Source of the DNA: Atherix ibis
Lineage: Eukaryota > Arthropoda > Insecta > Diptera > Athericidae
Direction: 5' to 3'
DNA length: 64,000 bases
NCBI GenBank assembly: GCA_958298945.1
Contig: OY282605.1
Coordinates: forward strand, 24,716,811 to 24,780,810
Shown here: positions 21,036-32,520 of the stretch, piece after piece
Position numbering within the stretch: position 1 is the first letter of the stretch
How the letters are laid out: each line of letters begins with the position of its first letter
The notes under the pieces: generated by a model
Told to the model about the DNA's origin: nothing
Database searches by the model: none
The model's input: the letters and a program-made list of their open reading frames with translations, nothing else
Translations under genes and position numbers: made by a program

Positions 21036-22640
21036 TATAACTTAAAATTGCACTATTTTTAGTAAAATCCTAGGGTCAGTACCAGTTTGTGCACGTTTAA
21101 TTGTAGATCCCAAAAAGTTGTAAGAGAAAGTGCGAAGATTTAGGAATCTGGAAAATGTCATGACTTCACATTTATCCAAACCACCAATTATTAAATAAGT
21201 TTAAATCCTCCTGAATAAGGGTTGCATCATTGAAATTTTTAATTTAAAAAAAAAGTTTTTTATCATCCGCAAATATTAAAATTTCAGAGTTCATAATTAC
21301 TTTAACAATGTGATTTATGGTAAGAATAAAAAGTAAAGGTCCAAGATGGCTACCCTGCGGAACACAAGTAACTGCTTCAAAATCTCTTGATAAATACGTG
21401 CGAAAAGACGGAGGGAATTTTATTTTCTTTAGTTTAAACAAAATAATCGAGTGAGGAGTTTTGTCAAATGCCTTACTAAAGTCAGTGTAGATGCAGTCAG
21501 TTTGAAAACCTTTAGAAAAATTATTAGATATTTTAGAAGTAAATGTAAGGCGGTTGGTTGTCGTGGATCTTGGTGAAATTAAGCAACTACAAATAACTTT
21601 GGGATAGTCGAAAATGTTGCTATTGGTATGTAGTTAATAACATCATTTTAAGGACCTTTTTTAAATTAATGGATATTTTGAAGGACTGTTTCTAAACTTT
21701 AAGAAATTTATCACTCTGGATTGATTTTTTTTAAATAATTTCCAGAGGAGGAAGTAAAGCGATAGAGCATGATTTAATAAAAATAGGAGGACCAGAAAAT
21801 AAATCAAATTTGAGATCATCAATACTATTCAGAATGATATATTGAGTTATTGCAGGCATTAATTCTGAAGAAATCAGTAGATCAGAAAGATACTTAAAGT
21901 CATTTACATTAATTAGAAAATGATCAGAGGAAAACGCCTCTTCAAAATAAGATGCGAAAAAATCAGCTTAGGTAATAGCGTTATTGTTGGAAAATCTATC
22001 ATAAAGTATGGTCGAGAATATTGTACAAGTTGATTCGAAGATTATTAAAGTAATCGTTATACATAAAAGAGGACAGGGTTTTAAATTCATTAAAATAGGT
22101 GGTGAAATCGAAATGGGAAGAAAGGTTCTAAAGATGCAAATAGGCTTTCCCTAATAGATTTTTCTTGTTTCTAAGGTGAATAATAAAAATGCGTTTAAAA
22201 ATAATAAAAAAATCTATGTAAAATATGAAGATACAGTCATCAATATTTATCAAGCCTTTTTAAAATCAATTGACTAATTTTTTTTGCCGCAAAACAATCG
22301 TCAATTCCAGAGACAAGATGACTATAAGAAATCAAGATCGGCGGATGATAGTCATCAATAGTAGACATATTATGCGTAGCTGAATCGATCAAAGTACTAC
22401 CCGGCTCTGAAGAAAAGATAAGATCCAAATGTCTTCTCTATTGAGCAAAAACTGAGCCTCAGCACTGAAAAAAACTACATTGTTGGAAAAAATCAGCATT
22501 CAAAGTCTGTTGGTATAGCAGCGAAGATTTCAAAATTTTAACACGTAGTTTGGTAGTACAAAAAGTTTTTATATTTAAGTAATTATAAAATGGTAACTTT
22601 AAAACTAAATAAATATTAGCTTTATAGAAATTATTTATTA

Positions 22641-23852
22641 TAACTTAAAGATGCGGGATTTTTGGCAAACTTTGAGTGTTTATTTTGAAAAATTATTACA
22701 ATATATTTTATTCAAAGTATTGTCCATCGGAAGCCACTACTTTTTCCTATCTTTCTGGCAACATATGGATTCCGCGGCAAGAAAAAACTGCTCCGGTTTT
22801 GAGGCCAAGAATGAATCGAGCCAATTTTTGATGCCCTGTTCTGAAGTGAAGCGTATTCCGGTGAGGGCGTTTTGCATGGATCTAAACAAATGGTAGTCGG
22901 ACAGGGCAAGGTCTGGGCTATAAGGCGGGTGGGGCAAAACTTCCCAGCCACTGTTTTCTAAATAATTTTTAACCGGTCTTGCAACATGAGGCCGAGCGTT
23001 GTCATGATGGAAAATTATGGCATCGTGTCTGGTCGCATATTCCGGGAGTTTTTCGGCCAATGCTCGCTTCAAACGGATTAATTGTATTCGGTAGAGGTCG
23101 CCAGTGATCGTCTGGCCCGATTTCAATAGCTCATAATAGATCACACCCTTCTGATCCCACCAAATACAGAGCATTACCTTGGCGCCATGGATATTTGACT
23201 TTGGCGTTGATTTGGCTGGTTGGCCGGGCTTCACATACGATTTTTTGCGCTTTGGGTGGTCGTAATGAATCCATTTTTCGTCGCCAGTAATGATTCAATT
23301 CAAAAACGACTTCTTTTTCTGCCGTTCAAGCAGCATTTCGGACATGCAAAATCGCCTTTCAACGTCTCTCGGCTTCAATTCATATGGGACCCAATTTCCT
23401 TGCTTTTGGATGAATCCTGCTGCTTTCAAACGTTTTGAAATTTCATTTCCTCTCATTTTGCAATTTCTTCTTGAGTTCGAGAATCTTTATCTTCAAACTT
23501 TTTTGGCTGACCTGGTCGTTCTTTGTCTTACGTATCAAAATCACCAGTTCTGAACCGCACAAACCATCTCTCGCACGTTGAAATCGATGGAAAATATTCA
23601 GGATAAGCTTCGGTGAGCAATCGATGTGCTTCAGCTGCACTTTTTTTCAAATTGAAGAAGTAAATCAACACTTCCCGCAAATGGGACTTTTTTGGTACGA
23701 AATTCGACATTTTTGAAGCAAAAAAAACTTTGTTGTTTACACTATTTCGTTCAATGACTAATCGAGAATGAATGACAGATGTTTAACCTATAAAATGCCA
23801 TATGAGTTATTAATAACACAAACCATGTGTAAAATCCCGCATTTTTAAGTTA
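22641..23852 (-). mobile_element. mauritiana-like mariner, degraded
   Basis: TIRs TAACTTAAAGATGCGGGATT (22,641) and the complement of TAACTTAAAAATGCGGGATT (ending 23,852), with TA on both outer sides. The length is 1,212 bp. One broken transposase on the minus strand. Confidence 0.88.
22690..23710 (-). pseudogene. mauritiana-like mariner transposase
   Basis: Start ATG at 23,710: MSNFVPKKSHLREVLIYFF, KKSAAEAHRLL and CERWFVRFRTGDFDT are typical of Mos1-related HTH regions. The frame is disturbed at 23,240-23,540 by deletions and shifts. From 23,234 an open stretch gives KPGQPAKSTPKSNIHGAKVM, CIWWDQKGVIYYELLKSGQT, IIFHHDNARPHVARP (second Asp) and PPYSPDLALSDYHLF (third Asp, spacing 34). It is then shifted near the C-terminus. 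The first Asp region lies in the disrupted part. Confidence 0.85.
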
Positions 23853-23854
23853 TA

Positions 23855-24404
23855 CGTGTACACCCAATATAATATTACTAACTGCAGTTTCTAATATTTC
23901 TTAAAATAATTTATAGGAAAATAAATTATTCTTTAATAAAGTTGGAATATTTTATTCATAATATTGTAGTTAACATATTGTCACCAAATATACTTGATTC
24001 GTTAGTAAATTATAACTAAAATTTTTGAAAATTCAAGATAAGGAAAATATCCTTAATGTAGAAAATCAGTTTATTTATTTTTGTGAGAATTCAAGTATTT
24101 CCTCTCTTATCTTTTTTAAACAAAAATAATAAAATTTGCCTAGACCATTTGGAAAGATGGTAATTATTTTATTATCGTAATTTTAGGAATATTCAATAAA
24201 TTCGATTCAAAGACTAAGTAATATTTTTTCTATAAATGAGTATCCAAAATTTTTCCTTTAAAAAGCCCGCGTAAAAGATATAAAAAATATAATTGGCTCC
24301 ACTTAAATGGAGAGCATAATTAAAAATGATGATATGTGGATTTATGAGTTTCAATGGAAACTCACAAATCCGTGTTTGCTCATGCGTTTGCTCACAATGG
24401 AACA
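23855..24404. other. AT-rich spacer, nothing recognised
   Basis: AT-rich. A 22-base match at about 24,383-24,405 (GTTTGCTCACAATGGAACAT) to the mariner relic at 37,055 is a micro-fragment of that family. Confidence 0.5.
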
Positions 24405-25376
24405 TAATTTCATAATGCCTCTCTCATAGAAACCCTCGTTCCTATTGGCAAAAAACTGGGACAGTCAATTTTCACAATCTTCTCTTGAGGCAAATTTTTT
24501 ACCTGCAAAATCATTCGTCATAGACGGGAAGAGCTGGTTATCACTTGGTGCCAGGTCCGGACTACAAGGTGGATGCATAAGAACATCCCAACCAAGGTCC
24601 CGGAACTTTTGGCGAGTCACTATCGATGTATGTGGCCTGGCGTTGTCTTGATGGAACACAATTCCTCTCCTATTGGCCAAAGCTGGCCGCTTCTGGGCGA
24701 TTGCTTCTTTCAGACGGTCCAATTGTTGACAGTATAGGTCCAAATTAAGAGTTCGGCCGTAGGGGAGCAGCTCATAGTAGATGATTCCCTGCCAGTCCCA
24801 CCAAACACACAGCAAAACCTTCCTGGCTGTCAATCCTGGCTTGACCACCGTTTGCGCCGGGTGACCGCGATTTGACCACGACCGTTGTCGCTTGACGTTG
24901 TCGTAAGTGACCCAATTTTCATCACCAGTAACAATCCACTTTAGAAATGGATCGATATTGTTGCGATTCAGCAGCGATTCGCAGATGGAAATTCGGTCCA
25001 TGAGGTTTTTTTGCGACAACTCGTGTGGCACCCATACATCGAGCTTCTTTTTGTATCCAGCCTAATTTAAGTGGTTCCAAACGGTTTTTTGTGCAATGTT
25101 TAGCTCCTGGGCAATCGAAACAGTGCTCACGTGACGGTCGGACTCGACGATTTCCATTATTTTATCGACATTTTCGACAATTAGCCTTCCACAGCGTGGT
25201 TCAGCTTTGACATCAAAATTACCGGAACGGAATCGAAGAAACCAAAATTGCGCGTGATTGACAGGACCTTAAACACTATTCACACTTTCAGCTGCCTGTC
25301 TTACGTTTTCGCCTTTATCGAAGAAAAACTGTAAAATATGGCATATTTTCTCTTTGTTGGTGTCTATCTTTGACGC
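24405..25376 (-). pseudogene. Mariner transposase, few lesions, start lost
   Basis: The minus strand from 25,376 encodes SKIDTNKEKICHILQFFFDKG, VRQAAESVNSV, stop, GPVNHAQFWFLRFRSGNFDV, ENVDKIMEIVESDRHVSTVS, LNIAQKTVWNHLN, stop, AGYKKKLDVWVPHELSQKN and, in one open stretch to 24,465, IVTGDENWVTYD (first Asp), GLTARKVLLCVWWDWQGII, VFHQDNARPHTS (second Asp) and SPDLAPSDN (third Asp, 34 residues on). A TGA replaces an Arg codon before LSQFFANRNEGFYERGIMKL at the C-terminus. The ATG expected before SKID is not present. All catalytic Asp residues survive. The family is widespread in insect genomes. Confidence 0.88.
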
Positions 25377-25381
25377 GTGCT

Positions 25382-25460
25382 AAAAAAATACTGAGTCAAG
25401 TAATCACAAAACTATATGAGAAGCTTATAGTTTTGTGATTACTTGACTCAGTATTTTTTT
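25382..25460. repeat. Perfect hairpin, 35-bp arms, 9-nt loop
   Basis: Arms 25,382-25,416 and 25,426-25,460 are exact complements. The loop is TGAGAAGCT. It lies at the 5' edge of the mariner ending at 25,376. Confidence 0.95.
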
Positions 25461-25465
25461 ATATA

Positions 25466-25532
25466 CACTAGATAGCGTTAGAAAGATAAGATTTTTTAGT
25501 ACAAAATCTTATCTTTCTAACGCTATCTAGTG
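25466..25532. repeat. Perfect hairpin, 30-bp arms, 7-nt loop
   Basis: Arms 25,466-25,495 and 25,503-25,532 are exact complements (CACTAGATAGCGTTAGAAAG...). The loop is TTAGTAC. Only 5 nt separate it from the preceding hairpin. Confidence 0.95.
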
Positions 25533-25606
25533 CAACCCGATCGCACTTTTAAAACAGGAGATACAGACTCCTAAAGCCATCTATTGGCAAAATAATAAAC
25601 CAAAAT

Positions 25607-26125
25607 AATTTTATATTTGAGGAGAAGAAATAGTCAAAACAATTGACTGAAAAAGGAGAATTGGCTCCAAAGAAGACAAAAACAGTTCCTTTTGCTGGCA
25701 AGGTCATGGCGTCAGTTTTTTCGAATGTGCGTGGGATAATTGTCACTGTTTATCTTCAAAATGGAAAACCAATCAACGCCGATTATAATGGGCAGTTATT
25801 GCAGCATTTAAATGACGTAATCCAAAAAAAAATTGGCCGCATTCTATTCGCCAGATTGAGTCCGCTTAGATTATTTTCTCTTTCTAAACCTAATAAAATG
25901 GCTCAGTGGTAAAAAATTTACCAAAAATGTAAAGGCGAAGTCTGCGGTTAATGGTTATTTTAAAGAACTCAACGATGCTTACTATAAAAATGGTATCGAA
26001 GCTATTTAACATTACTGGAAAAAGTGTATCGAGCTAAAAAGAGTGTATTTTAAAAAAATAAAGATTATTTATCCCAAATTTTTTATGTTTTCTTTATTAG
26101 TCAGATACTTCTCAAACTACCCTCG
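25607..26125 (+). pseudogene. Mariner fragment (36.5-kb type)
   Basis: It begins abruptly at a point matching 37,172 of the sister copy. The plus frame gives TEKGELAPKKTKTVPFAGKV, MASVFSNVRGII and KPINADYNGQLLQHLNDVIQ. The catalytic Asp segment is deleted, and RLFSLSKPNKMAQW, YYKNGIEAI and KKCIELKRVYFKK follow. The right TIR reads ACCCTCG next to TA at 26,126-26,127. The 5' half is absent. Confidence 0.75.
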
Positions 26126-26127
26126 TA

Positions 26128-27548
26128 TGACGCTTTTAAATTGATTCTAAGAATAATATTATAAATATAGAATAAAGTCAATTTATCTTCTCCTTTTCAA
26201 AATATACCAATTTTTACTTAATCACATACATTTGAAAAAGAAATAATTAATTCCATCAATTTGATTTATTTCTGATAAAAATAAATAAAATCAGTTCCTT
26301 AAAGTACACACGCACACACATAGAGACACATTATGCCAATATAAAATTGCTGGACCGTTTCAACATTTTTGGTCAATCCGAACCAAAAATCAATATTATT
26401 TTTGGGGTTTTTTTTCTAATCTCATTCGACTTTACTCCTGTCAACTCAAATGTTATAAGATTCCTTTTGCCAAGTAGAATTTGATTTATATTTTTATTCC
26501 TACCTAATTCCTTGTACATACATTCAGAAGCGATGAATAAAAGTAGGAATATCAATTCAAGACGGTAACAAATCATGTCACTTTCTTTTGCGCTTAATCA
26601 GCTTAAATAAGAATAACTATGAGTAAATCAAAGACAAATTCAACAAGATTAGGCATATAGTGCTTCCATAGGAAATTACTCGAATTTATTTAGCTACAAA
26701 AATAAATAGCTACTCTCTATTGATGACGACTATTGGCCATATTTTATTCCGCAATAATAAAAAGAACATTCTTCGAATGTTATATCGGTAAGTAAGAGTA
26801 TCCTTTATACTCTTTGATGGTCTTTTATTGAAATGATCGTTTTCCCTTTCGATTTGTAATTATTGATAGCATAACATTATACCCACCTTATTTGTGATTT
26901 ATTATAAGAGTTTTATTGCAAAAATGTTCTAAAATTTTCTGACCATTTCTAATATATGGACTCGTTCGTATCTGTACAGTTTCGTATTGTTTTTCTCGTA
27001 AATATGAACAAATAAAGCCGCCTAAGTCAACAAATTCAACAAAATTACGAGTATCTTAAGTACGGCTTTATCCCACCTTTGTTGTCAGCTCGTATGTTAT
27101 AATTTTCGACAATTTATTACAAGACAATAAAAACATGTAGGTGCTAAAATAGTTGTCTTCAGACAATGAAGACATCCCTCATCCAAAGGGGATGATTACA
27201 CGAAAAAGCTTTCGAAATGGGGAAAAGCTTTCTCCCATAAGCTTTCTGCTGAGAAGAGAAGATAAAATTTTTTTCGTTAAATGGCAATGAATTTTTCATC
27301 CCCTATTTTGGCTGTTTGGCGATTTTCCACTTGTTGCTCTCAACTTGTTGGGGGGGGGGGGAATTGATTATTTTAAAGAAGAAAAAATGTATTATTATTA
27401 TTGAGTTAATATTATTTTTGTATAATTATCCTCTTTGAATTTTTATGGAAAATTTTAAAAAAATTATATTTATTTCTTTGTTGATTTTAATAACGTTTTG
27501 GCCATTGATAATATGTGTAGTTAAAATATTTTTTTTTTTATTATTATA
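26128..27548. other. AT-rich spacer with a poly-G run
   Basis: No coding content recognised. A run of about 13 G lies near 27,349-27,361. Confidence 0.5.
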
Positions 27549-27609
27549 GGATGTTCCAAATTACACGGAAGATTTGAATTTTGCGCAATTTGTACGACGT
27601 GATAATCTA

Positions 27610-28797
27610 CGAGGGTCATTCAACAAGTACTTAGCCTACAAAAGAAAAACGAAAATTTTGGAAAGGTGGCAATTTATTTTTCCACATAATCTCCTTCAAG
27701 CTTGATACACTTGGCTCAGCGATGCTCTAACTTTTTTAACCCGTCCAAAAAATACATTTTCTCGAGGGAAGCAAAATAGGCCTCCGTGGCGACGATGACC
27801 TCCTCATTCGACCCAAATCTATTCCCTGCGAGTGATTTTTTCAGGTTTGGAAACAAAAAGTAGTCACAGGGGGCTAAATCTGAAGAGTACGATGGATGGG
27901 GCAGCAATTCGTAGCGCAATTCGACCAATTTGGCCATGGCGACGGCGGAGGTGTGAGCCGGCGCGTTGTCGTGGTGGAACAGCACTTTTTTCTTCGCAAA
28001 GCGGGACCGCTTTTTCTTCAATTCGACGTCAAATCGGCCCAATAAGTCAGCATAGTAGCGCCCCGTGATTGTTTTACCCTTCTCGAGGTAATCGATGTGG
28101 ATCACACCTTGTGAATCCCAGAAAACGGTGGCCATCACCTTTCCGGCCGATCGAACAGTCTTCGCCTTCTTCGGAGCACGCTCGCCGGGTGAAGTCCACT
28201 GTTTTGACTGTTCCTTGGTCTCTGGTGTGTACCGGTGAATCCATGTTTCGTCGACGGTCACGAAACGACGCAAGAACTCCACTGGATTTCGCTGAAACAG
28301 CGCCAAACACGTCGCCGATGTGGTCTCACGGTTGCGCTTGTTTTTCGGTGTAAGCAAACGCGGCACCCATCGCGCCGACAGCTTTCTCATGCCCAGTTCT
28401 TCGTGTAGAATATGATGCACCGTTCCTACTGCGATGCCCACAGTCTCAGCTATCTCGTGAACCTTCAATCGACGGTCTGCCAACACGAGATCGTGGACTT
28501 TTTTAACGTTTTCCTCCGTAGCAGCCGTTTTCGGGGCACCTGGGCGTGGCTCATCAAAAACCGACGTGCGGTTACGAACAAACTCGTTGAACCAATTCTT
28601 GACGATCGCCATCGAAGGAGAAGATGCAATTCTTGATACACAGCATCCAAGCGATCTTTGATTTCGCTGCGCGTTTTACCTTCCAAAAACAAGAATCTAA
28701 TCACCGAACGATATTGTTCTTTTTCCATTTTTGTGCCTCCGACCGACACGCTCGTTCCATCGGGCGGTGAGGCTAAGTACTTGTTGAATGACCCTCA
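27610..28797 (-). mobile_element. Mariner, copy A of a near-identical pair
   Basis: TIRs begin CGAGGGTCATTCAACAAGTA (27,610) and, complemented, TGAGGGTCATTCAACAAGTA ending at 28,797. They are flanked by TA (27,608-27,609 and 28,798-28,799). The length is 1,188 bp. An 83-bp segment of the 5' UTR present in the copy at 58,584-59,854 is missing. Confidence 0.94.
27674..28728 (-). pseudogene. Mariner transposase, one frameshift, one stop
   Basis: Start ATG 28,728 (MEKEQYRSVIRFLFLEGKTR). A frameshift near 28,625 separates it from a long open stretch with VKNWFNEFVRNRTSVFDEPR, PKTAATEENVKKVHDLVL, MRKLSARWVPRLLT, FVTVDETWIHRYTPET (first Asp), KVMATVFWDSQGVIHIDYLE, LFHHDNAPAHTS (second Asp) and SYSSDLAPCDYFLFPN (third Asp, spacing 34). 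A TGA replaces the Trp codon before AKCIKLEGDYVEK near the C-terminus. The catalytic triad is intact. The closest relative in the window is 58,648-59,672. Confidence 0.93.
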
Positions 28798-29614
28798 TAG
28801 TTTTTTATACCCAACGATATGTGGTTTCAACAAAACGGTACCACATGCCATACAGCCCGAGAAACAATTAAATTAATGCATGAGTCATTTAATGGTTGTC
28901 TAATTTTCCGTTTTGGTGATCAGAATGAACCGCCCTGATCCTGCGATATGACGTTGTTGGGGTTTTTTAAAGTCTAAGCTTTATACCGACAAACCCACGA
29001 CTATCCACACTTTCAAGGAGGAAAATGAGCGATGTAATAATGAAATTCAACCTCATTTATGCAAAATGTTATAAGGAAAATTTCAACAAAAGCGTGCATA
29101 TGTGCCAGCAAAGCCGCAGACGCCATTTATCCGGTATGCTATTTTATATATAACCCTATACTGCATACTTTATGGATTAATAAAAAATTTACAATTCTTA
29201 ATTATAAACCTATGGTTTCTATCAAAATTATTTCTTGCGTGATTGTTGGGATACTCTTTCTAAACAATTAAATTATTTCAATCGAATACATTTGCACTGT
29301 TCCGATTTGCGTCGTTGAATTTTTTTTGTTATCTTCTCCGGTACACCCTTAAAAATGCATATTTCAAATTTTTTAACGGATCACAATTATTTCTAATTAA
29401 TTTTCAGGTATTTAAATATTTTCAGGACATTTTGACAAAAAATATTTTCATTTTTACGATGGGGGAAAATGCATTATGCACCATCAGGGCATCTCAAGAC
29501 GCCCTGATATGTGAGATTTGCACTCACTAAAAATCCCCTTCTCTTCCGGCTTGATGTTTTAAAAACTACCTTGGCACCGCTTGGGCATCACTTTAAGGTA
29601 GCGCCTTTATTTGC

Positions 29615-30675
29615 CACTTATTGGCTCTTTTTATATTCTAACCTCCAGTTTTTTTTCGTATCACGCTTTGTATAAAAGCCGCAACTCTCTCCTAGGTGGT
29701 CCTAACGATCAGCAGAACTCCATTAATGTAGGGGGTCACTATCCGCTATCCCCATACGGATATTTAAGACTTCTAGTTTTACCCATCCTGTGTGAGGTAA
29801 TAATCCACGTCCCCCAAATTCTCGGTCTAGCCATTCCCGGGACCTGTAGAAACAAAAACAAAAGCTAAATAAGAAACCTGATTGGTCTGGCCTTCATTAA
29901 GGTTTCTTACTTAGCTTTTGTTTTCGCTTCTATAGGTCGCGGGTCATTCTTTAGCTCATATATGCTCTTTCGTTTTTGTATCATACCAAAAGGTCGATGG
30001 CAATCACTGTTGCATTCACTAGAATCCCGAGTTCAGATACCGTCCTTTAGGGATTAGTCACTCTAAGGGCACCTCTTCTCTGCATTGCAGCTATAAGTTT
30101 CTGATACTTTTTCGGGGCATCAGCCTAAATCTCACAGTCATATAAAAGGGTACTGAATATGAGGATCTTTCGTTTGCTAGGCGAGCGTCGGCATAAATTA
30201 GTCATGAGTCGGCTGAGCATTGTCATTTAGAAGCTTTCTGCTACGTGGTAGACCACGTAGCATGACTTGATTGAGCTTCCTTTGGGCCTCCTCAATATTT
30301 CGAGCGGGTATATCCACAGAAATGTCGTCAGCGTATCTATTAAGAATGGTATCTTCCGGCAAATCCATCCTTAGAATACTGTTGTACAATATATTCCACA
30401 GGTCCGGACCTTGTATAGAGCCCTGTGCTGTCCACGTGGTGGCTCTTTTTCGAAAAGCTCCATCCGCCATATCATAGAAAAAGCTTCCGGTCACTAAGAT
30501 AACTACTTATTATTTGCAGCAGATGCTCTGGCACCCCGAAAGAAGTTTCGAGAGCATCCAGCATATCGCTCCATTTGGCCAAATTAAACTCGTTTCTTAT
30601 ATCCAGTGTTACAACTACAACAATTTTCTTCGATAAGTGATTACGTTGCTCGACTTCGTGGACTGCTTCTACCAC
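29615..30675 (-). pseudogene. R1-clade LINE RT fragment
   Basis: The minus strand encodes VEAVHEVEQRNHLSKK, VVTLDIRNEFNLAKWSDML (motif A), PEHLLQIISSYLSDRKLF, QGSIQGPDLWNILYNSIL, YADDISVDIPARN (motif C) and QRKLNQVMLR. After an internal deletion the C-terminal part resembles 43,280-43,900. These motifs fit R1-clade elements (the block GPDLWNi.YDgiLr is typical). The copy is frame-shifted and contains a fold-back insertion at 29,836-29,943 and a short palindrome at 30,235-30,256. Confidence 0.8.
29836..29943. repeat. Hairpin, 44-bp arms, 20-nt loop
   Basis: Arms 29,836-29,879 and 29,900-29,943 match at 39 of 44 positions. In the sister R1 copy (near 43,575-43,690) only the right-arm sequence occurs, with unrelated sequence where the left arm should be. 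Confidence 0.9.
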
Positions 30676-30943
30676 TTAACATATTCAATGGCTCCTACTG
30701 TTATTGCAATAATAAAAATAATATATTCTTTATTTTCCTCTTATAATGCTATGAAAAAAATAAAATATTTCACCAAGAGAAGACAAAATGTATTTTTCAT
30801 GAATGCCCCAACAAAAAGTTTACGAAAGCTTAAAATGAAATTTTTCAGGTGGTCTTACTCGTATTCAAACATAATTAAAAATCAAAATTAGTAAAGATCA
30901 ATTGATATGTGTAACTATAGTATTAAGGTAGACTAGAAGAATA
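30676..30943. other. AT-rich spacer, nothing recognised
   Basis: No coding content recognised. Confidence 0.4.
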
Positions 30944-31615
30944 ATTAATGGCGGTGCACGAACAATTTACGCGAGCAAAAAGGAATTGCAACATGTTCAA
31001 ATATATTTTTGATCGTGCGAATGGTTCGTGCATTTTTTTATTGGTGGATTCTCTAGCTCGCTTACTGTTATTCTTATTTTATTTACTTTTTATTATTAAA
31101 TTATTTATTTTTTACATTAATTTGTTGATTTTAATTATTCGAATTTTTTTATTGATTTTAGTAAATATTTTATATTTTATTTTAACATTTCAATATTAAT
31201 TTTAACATTAATAGTTCACTGGCTTACACTACACTACATTAGTTTTTGTTGTTTACTACTTTCTTAAAAATATTTATCAAGTAATCTTCACTTTGCATAT
31301 ATTAAAATAACTTTATATTTTATATAATAAATATTAAAATAATAAATTGAATAAAATTTATCACAAATAAAATAAATAAGAATAAATAAACATGCACACG
31401 CACAGTTAAATGGAAATTGTTAAATGTCAAAATAAATGACGCGCAAATGATAAGTTCGTCGAATTTCCCCTTCTACATTCTTGCAAAGAGGAAAATTTGT
31501 GCGTCTACACGCAAACATCGTGTACTTACACGATCAGTGGAATATACTGGCGATCTGTTCGTAGAATTAAACGATTTGACAGCGAACCGTTGGCAGGCGA
31601 AAATCGTGTATTAGG
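30944..31615. repeat. Unclassified dispersed repeat, copy A
   Basis: Shares several long blocks with 54,050-54,594: GGTGCACGAACAATTTACGC with the following AGCAAAAAGGAATT, an AT-rich middle with ATAATAAATRTTAAAATAAT, and an end with GTAGAATTAAACGATTTGAC. No transposase or RT is visible and I could not find clear TIRs. Probably a non-autonomous element. Confidence 0.75.
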
Positions 31616-31719
31616 TACAACATGTTATTTAAGCCTAAGTCGACGATTTTAATTTTAAAATAGTAAATAGGACAGTTTACGGACAAAAAGGGCATTTAGG
31701 TCAAGGGGGATAATAATAT

Positions 31720-32520
31720 TACACAAATAATATGGGACATTTTACGTAGGATTCTCAATTATAGTGATTGGATTCGGAAGAAGTTGTTCTAGTTTGTACG
31801 TCCAGATTGGCTTAAGTACTGTGTTTGTAGAGAAGCAATTTGCTGTCTATTGTTACCTTTGATCTTGCGTCTAAAAATCCATATTAGTCGTTTGTCAAAC
31901 TTGAGTGCTAGATAACGTACTTCGTCTCAAGGTGATGATAGGAGATGGTTCTTGACGAATAGTAAAAGTAACATTAACGCACTTTTGTTCGTTCACTTTC
32001 ACTTTTCACTTTTTTGAACCATTTTTAAAGAGAGTCAAAATGGGTTTGCAGGATAGTGGATGATGTGATAGTGTTTTTGGTGATGAGGTACACATACCTT
32101 GGCAATATTAATGTTGCTATTAGGTTTTTATTGTTGGTTGGAACTACCTTGAGGAACACCTGCTCGGATAGGCGATATCTCAGTCACCTGAAAATATAGC
32201 TACAACCGGTAGGATTTGATTATAAAGAAGTATAGGATGGAAAGGATTCTCTTAAGGTTCCTGAGCCATTCTCGATCAAAAGTCTGAGCTATGTTCAAAA
32301 ATACTGTTGGGCAGTACTCTTTCTACTCAAGAGAGGATGCAATGAAGTCAACCATGCGATGATACTGCTAGATAGTGTTGTGTACTTCGAAAGCTAAATT
32401 GGTGATGGAAATACAAATTTAAAGCCGTAATAACATTTAAAAGGCTTATATTTTCATAGGCACAAATAAGGTCAATAACTGAGGCAGTACTTCTAGAATT
32501 GAATTCCTATTTCAGTAGGG
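31720..32520 (-). pseudogene. Jockey-type LINE relic
   Basis: Minus-strand traces in the order of the 34-kb copy: CPTVFLNIAQTFDREWL (motif A region), FFIIKSY, YFQVTEISPIRAGVPQGSS, then FVKNHLLSS, LALKFDKRLIWIF, KLLLYKHST. The YADD box is deleted and the frame is broken throughout. Confidence 0.6.

Larger units (their letters stand above)
19660..22450 (-). pseudogene. CR1/Jockey-like LINE, split by a mariner
   Basis: Segments on the minus strand in the expected order: an endonuclease end (DLIFSSEPGSTLIDS, DDYHPPIL) at 22,240-22,428, RT motifs TCVPQGSHLGPLLFIL and ILIFADDKKLFF at 21,244-21,441, then KCEVMTFSRFLNLRTFSYNF at 21,110-21,170. After the inserted mariner (19,959-21,035) comes the C-terminus YYSLVRPILEYASVV and FVIFALTNF at 19,690-19,940. 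The FADD catalytic box is kept, but the frame is broken many times, especially at 21,450-22,240. Exact clade is uncertain: Jockey, CR1 and related elements share these motifs. Confidence 0.75.
27549..29170 (+). pseudogene. rosa-type element split by a mariner
   Basis: A rosa-like left end (AGGATGTTCCAAATTACACG, compare AGGATGTGCCAAAATTTACG at 52,332) starts at 27,549. After the mariner insertion (27,610-28,797) the sequence continues FFIPNDMWFQQNGTTCHTARE (second catalytic Asp changed to Asn), CLIFRFGDQNEPP, stop, SCDM and ends NFNKSVHMCQQSRRRHLS. The region before the second Asp motif is deleted. Multiple shifts and stops. Confidence 0.7.
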
